A DNA stretch of 64,000 bases from Malachius bipustulatus (taxonomy: Eukaryota; Arthropoda; Insecta; Coleoptera; Melyridae), in the NCBI GenBank assembly GCA_910589415.1, contig OU342634.1, positions 37,998,723 through 38,062,722 on the forward strand, read 5' to 3'. The notes below the pieces were generated by a model that did not search any database, was not told the origin of the DNA, and was given only the letters and a program-made list of their open reading frames with translations. Position numbers and translations under genes: made by a program. Numbering within the stretch: position 1 is the stretch's first letter; each line of letters starts with the position of its first letter. Positions 59,349 to 64,000 of the stretch are shown piece after piece.

Positions 59349-62300
59349 ACTGTCAACTGTGCCGATATTAGTTCTTTGTATTTTTAGTGTTTTAATACGT
59401 GTGATTGAAAAGACAATTAATTTTATTATCGATAATTATTGATGCAGAGTATTTTATAAATCTGAACGAACTCATTTAGAAAATAATTTGCTACTTATTT
59501 ATTATTTAAATTCTCATTTAGAAATGCTGCTGCGGTCGGGCTAATTAGATTAGGCTCTGGGCCTATTAAAATGATTCTTGGCCAATTAAAATTCGATCGT
59601 TGTTGAAATAATTGCCGACTTACCTTCGTTGGGCCGAAGTATTAATTGATGCACCAAAATCTCACCCAGATTTCGTGCGACTGTGGTAACATCAGCAGCA
59701 TAAAGCGGTACGGTTTAATTTCCTTTAAGATATAAGGTACTGGGATGCCAGATGACCTTTTAATTTTGAATAATAGATCTAAAGTAACCTGAACTATAAA
59801 GGCATCAAAATTCACTCAGGTTATGAGATGTTAATAATTTCCAACTACTGTAGTATCTACCTACTGAATAATAAAGTTGATCTTTTAATGTAAAGTATAT
59901 TTATGAATTCTGTTTACAAAATAACTTATTGAAATTCTATGGTTATGAAATTACTAATTAATTGATCATGAAGTTAATTGCAAAATATCTCATTTAACAG
60001 TTTAACTGGTAGAGAAAATAATAGATATCTATCTTTCCTTCACATAATAATTGACAAGTTCATTTCAAGTATTACTTGAATAATAATGGTAATGATTGTA
60101 TATCAGGTATTTCATAGTTATTATTAATATAAGTTTTAATTAATAAAACATCAATCTCACGACGAGATAAGGCAATAGAACGACACAAAAATCCTAACAG
60201 ATTTCTCTGATATCACTCTGAGCAATAAAAGGTTATGTCACACTTTGCTTACTGATACGACATTTTGCCATCCTTGGAATGTCGTGCCGAGACTGGAGAG
60301 CGGGGTCCTGGACGAAATCTCAGGATAGGAGACCGTGGTCTCCCTCTGGGGTGGCAGAAAGACTGGTGGATGGAGTCGTGTCCCGTGGGAACACGTGCCT
60401 AACTCTGGTAACGTGGTCGTCCTTCGAGGTTAGATGAAACTCGAAAATATGGGGCTCCGAATGTTGAGATCCAGTATTTAGGGGCAGGTAGCAGCAAAAC
60501 CTTCAGATAATGTAGGAGATTCCTTCCATAAAAGCAGATATTCGGACGTAGAAAGTATGAAAACCAATATGGCGTCTGTGAAGACAGGTGGGGTTCAACT
60601 CCGTAGATAGGTTTTCCGACGAAATAAGATAGTGCCCCGATTGATAGGGTAGGTAGAAAAGAACTATAACAATATATAAACTCTATTAGAGAAAGTTTCA
60701 GATAGTTTGAACAATTTACTTACCCTATTTATATAGGTTCTTTTAGATAAAGAGAAAAGGTAGGGGTGCGACTGGTCGCTTCAAGCACCGAGATTGGAAG
60801 ATGGCCGAGCCTGTTCCAGACTCGCGAAAAGGACCAATCCTTTTGCGCAACTCAAAAGGGTGTTAGTTCATCTTCCGAAACTACATCACAGCGACATCTG
60901 TGTTTCTAGTTAATCGAAAAGGAAGATTGTAAGAGAAGGAAGTTACAGATTGTACTACAAGGTAGGGATCTTGAACTTGCCTAGTTTAGTTAGTTTTACC
61001 ACTCGGCAACAGGTGGCGATGTTAGTTCAAAATTCATATTTTCGGAACCTTAATAGCAAGGATTTAGACAATGATATCTTATTTAATAATATTAAATGGA
61101 GCTAATTAAAGAATAAAACCTTTAACGACGTTACACACCTCTCTTTACCGGGGTAAGGAAAGGATTAAAGATAAACCAACTGGAAAAAGCACAGGCGTAT
61201 TTCAAGTTGTTACTATACCCGAAGAAGGGTATGTTTGCGGGACAACTAGGTGACGATAAGCTTAGAGAATATGATTCAGAAATCACGTTCATAAATAACA
61301 TGAACCTTTCGAAGAAATAAGATAACAATTCTGAACGAACAAACTGTCAACGACATCATTAATCTGTTTCATTGAATGAATAAAATTTCTCTTATATATG
61401 CTTACTAAGGTAACATGCAATTTTCAAAGGGAATAGCGTTAGGTTTACTAAAATTACATGCAACTTAAATATTAAGCACTAGGTAATAATTATTCATAAG
61501 GTATAAAAATAAAATATTCATGCTTGATTGCAAAGGCAACAAAATAAAAGATATGCTAGTAACGGTAGTAATAAGATAATTAAGATAACTTTCTTAAATG
61601 GTAATTGTTCTCGCCGAACAATGTCGATAAACAAAGGAATAATTTCTAGATAACTAGATATGAAGATACGATAAGATATGGTTAGATAATACTAGATAAG
61701 GTAGATACGATAAGATAAGATAATATTAGATCTCCTGAGGTGGGCACGGTTTCCTCTTTTGCCGTTAGATGGTGTTTCCTCGACCAATGACAACCCTGCA
61801 TTTTGATTTGGAGCATGCACCGCCACTGAAATAGTGGGGCGCGGAAAAATCTGGAATGAGACTGTCGAAGTCGAGTAGCAAGTCCAACAAAGGAAAAGTG
61901 AAAAACGATCCTCAAGGGGGTTGATGTTGTCCAAACTTGGGCATCAAAACATCTATGTACAGGGAAAGATAAATTTTTGGAGTCCACAAGGGTAATCCAT
62001 AGGCAAGATTTTTCATCTTTGAACCAGTCAAAATTTGACTATGTCGTCGTCTATGCGACTCCATAATAAATGGTTAAGAGAAAGGAAGTTTACAGATAAT
62101 CATTGCGTAGCTTATCAAATAGCGTAATTGCAATAATCACTTCGATAAATCATCAAATAATCGCACAGATGAACATTCGATAATTGCACAGAGAAAACAT
62201 CAATAATCGCCTGGATTATTAGATAAACATTTAGGTAACGGTAAGATAAATTATTTCACTCGGTAAGATAAGAAAAATGGAACAACCATTTTCATCGCTA

Positions 62301-63328
62301 AGGTAGGGGGCATTCGATATCCATGTTCAAATTCATTTGTGTTAACACCGAATATCTCAAGTCATCTTTGCAAATTCAACACTAGAATTCACATAGATTT
62401 TTATTTTCCATTTTGGAAAATATTCGCAGAGAAGATAAGTATTAGCTACCATTCTATTATGGTACTAACAGGTACAGACAAGATAAGATAGGTAATTCCT
62501 TTTCTTTGAAAAGAAATTAAAGATAAGAAAGGCACGAGGCTTTGACTAAAGCTTACGCCTGTCATTTTTATCAAGAAGAAAATTTGCTAATTCAATTTTC
62601 GTTTTCTTGAAAGATAGGTAAGACAAGGTAGAGATATTCTGTTGTCTTCCGTTGAGACAACAGAGGGATTTTTCACTTTAGCCATGCAGGGCGGAAAATC
62701 TTAAAGCACCCAATCTTGGAAAGATGGTAGATAAGATAAAAGAGATCTGCTGTCGTCTGATTTGACAAGCAGAGCAGTTTTCACTTTAGCACATAGCAGG
62801 GCGGAAACTGTCGGGAAAGCACCCGTCTAAAACTAGACGGTAGATAAGATAAAGGTAAAAGATAAGATAAGGTAGATACAACGGCAAGATAGCATTTTCT
62901 TTAGTTCATTGAACATAAGAAAATTTAAAAGATAACATTAGACCTGTAAACGTGGTCAGACAAGATAGGCGAATAGTTACTTTTCAAGGTAATGATTTCA
63001 GATAACCAGAAAGATATGGGTTCTCAAAATTTGAGCGATAAAATAAAATGAGAGCCTGAGGATAGCAGATACCGATCCCAAAATTAGCAACATTCACACT
63101 TAGCGCTACTTTCACACTACTAGTTTCGAGATCCTTGAGAAACGCTTTGAAAGATACGGTATTCATTCTGCATACATTCTTCATTCATTCTAAGATACAA
63201 CTAGAAACGGAGCTTTCTCAATTCTCATATTGCTAGACCTCATTTTCTAAACGGATTTTTGTCAATTACAAAAAGAGAGATAAAGATAGGTAGGGGAAAC
63301 AAAGTTAAAGAGAAGATATTACAAGGAA
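59349..63328 (-). other. GATA-rich non-coding region, probable 3' part of the gypsy-type element
   Basis: The first part (to about 60100) is the MED25 3' flank. From about 60170 the sequence is full of GATAAG/AGATAAGATA motifs and lacks coding frames. Because the integrase at 63329-64000 runs on the minus strand, its 3' non-coding region and LTR should lie here. One candidate is a purine tract GGTAAAGAGAGG on the minus strand (61139-61150) followed directly by TGTGTAACG, as expected for a 3' LTR start. A left LTR border near TGTCACACT (about 60236) is only a guess. Confidence 0.4.
62639..62850. repeat. Two diverged ~110-bp direct repeats
   Basis: Both units contain an inverted pair (GTTGTC/GACAAC-like or CTGCTGTC/GACAAGCAG-like) and continue through TTTTTCACTTTAGC or GTTTTCACTTTAGC, GCAGGGCGGAAA, AAAGCACCC and GGTAGATAAGATAAA. 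They start at about 62639 and 62749. Within the GATA-rich region downstream of the integrase. Confidence 0.6.
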
Positions 63329-64000
63329 CTATTCGTCACTTTTCGGCGGGTCTTCGCCTCGATAAACCTTCAAATCTTTAGAATGCCAGCGACCTAGGGG
63401 ATTGCCTTCTTGGTCTTGTAATTCGTACACTAATTTAGACACTACTTTAGATATCCGGCATAGTACGAATTTTGGGGCCAATTTAGCAGCAAAATTCTTT
63501 GCGGCATTCGAAAGTGGGTAGGTATGTTTCCAGACGAGGTCACCCTCGGTGAAAACATCGGGGCGCTTGCGTAAGTCGTAATGTTTCTTACTTACTTCGT
63601 AAGCTTTCTTAAGTCTATCGCGTATATCACTGAAGATAGGAGGTAATTTAGATATGTCTTGTTCTCGATGAACATAAGACAGATCATCAGGTAATTCTAG
63701 ATAATTATCTGAGACTGGACCGTAAAAGGTTCCGTCTATAGGGACATTTCTAGCGAAAAGTAGGAAAGCTGGAGCGTGTTTAGTAACTTCGCTCACCGAT
63801 AAGTTAATTGCTTGTGCAATTTTATAAACATTTTTATCCCAATCTTTATGATTGTCACGGATGTAAGATGAGATGGCTGTAAGGATGGTACGATTCGTTC
63901 TCTCGGTCGGATTCACCTGAGATAAATGCCTGGCGCTATACCACAAGTTAACTTCGTAGTTTTTCAGCAAATTAGTAAATAGACTGCTTTTAAAGATTTG
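63329..64000 (-). CDS. Ty3/gypsy-type retrotransposon integrase, C-terminal part (partial)
   Basis: The frame is open from the right window edge to a stop at 63329. It holds the end of the integrase catalytic core: ARHLSQVNPTERTNRTI carries the third catalytic residue (Glu of the D,D-35-E triad) in the usual N-P-x-E-R-x-N-R setting, followed by helix SSYIRDNHKDWD and a P-A-x-L-L-F-ARN segment. The C-terminal stretch (KRPDVFTEGDLVWK, LAPKFVLCRISKVVS, YELQDQEGNPLGRWHSKDLK) is the DNA-binding GPY/F-like region of Ty3/gypsy integrases. Integrase inserts the element's cDNA into the genome. The upstream pol domains lie beyond the window. No frameshift is seen, so the copy may be young. Confidence 0.9.
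   Translation of the reverse strand, partial: QIFKSSLFTNLLKNYEVNLWYSARHLSQVNPTERTNRTILTAISSYIRDNHKDWDKNVYKIAQAINLSVSEVTKHAPAFLLFARNVPIDGTFYGPVSDNYLELPDDLSYVHREQDISKLPPIFSDIRDRLKKAYEVSKKHYDLRKRPDVFTEGDLVWKHTYPLSNAAKNFAAKLAPKFVLCRISKVVSKLVYELQDQEGNPLGRWHSKDLKVYRGEDPPKSDE

Noticed and set aside
60236..61138. Exact LTR of the gypsy-type element
   Set aside because: The candidate purine tract and TG/CA ends are plausible, but the second LTR is outside the window, so the borders cannot be confirmed.
1..64000. CRISPR arrays, operons, bacterial promoters or prophage
   Set aside because: No short regularly spaced repeats with unique spacers and no compact gene clusters; splice sites, long introns and gene families mark this as metazoan nuclear DNA.

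Overview
This is arthropod nuclear DNA, most likely from an insect and possibly a hemipteran. The species call is tentative: it rests on AT-rich composition, TAGGTACCTACC-type microsatellites and intron-containing metazoan genes, with no bacterial or phage features. Host genes are sparse and most of the window is transposon debris.

Host genes. (1) An ABCG (White-family) half-transporter gene lies on the minus strand. Its first coding exon (32284-32464) and second coding exon (7639-7756, with the Walker A motif) are separated by a 24.5 kb intron, and the rest of the gene lies beyond the left edge. Splice phase agrees (1/1) and the joined protein reads straight into the Walker A region. (2) An intact single-exon gene for the proteasome regulator PI31 lies at 47176-48021 on the minus strand. 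(3) The Mediator subunit MED25 lies on the plus strand (53694-59348), divergent from PI31, with eight well supported coding exons, a terminal exon, and one ambiguous small exon. (4) At the right edge (63329-64000, minus) is the C-terminal part of a Ty3/gypsy-type integrase, followed by about 4 kb of GATA-rich non-coding sequence that probably holds the rest of that element.

Mobile DNA. The ABCG intron and the 32-47 kb region are packed with palindromic elements whose ends read TATACAGGGTG or a variant. Several contain or lie near decayed Tc1/mariner-type transposase fragments. Some are nested, and two insertions fall at or very near the dyad centre of an older palindromic element. A GGAAATA-rich satellite-like array is split by one such element. 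Also present are a tRNA-derived SINE-like sequence, a retroposon tail with a 16-bp target duplication, a Harbinger-like MITE and a decayed LINE RNase H region.

The most interesting locus is 11993-13111. It has two direct copies and one 5'-truncated inverted copy of a repeat, and each copy carries the same complete type I hammerhead ribozyme core. The two direct ribozymes would release a 449-nt monomer. This architecture matches animal retrozymes or the terminal repeats of Penelope-like elements. No reverse transcriptase is present nearby, so it would be a non-autonomous, possibly circular-RNA-producing element.
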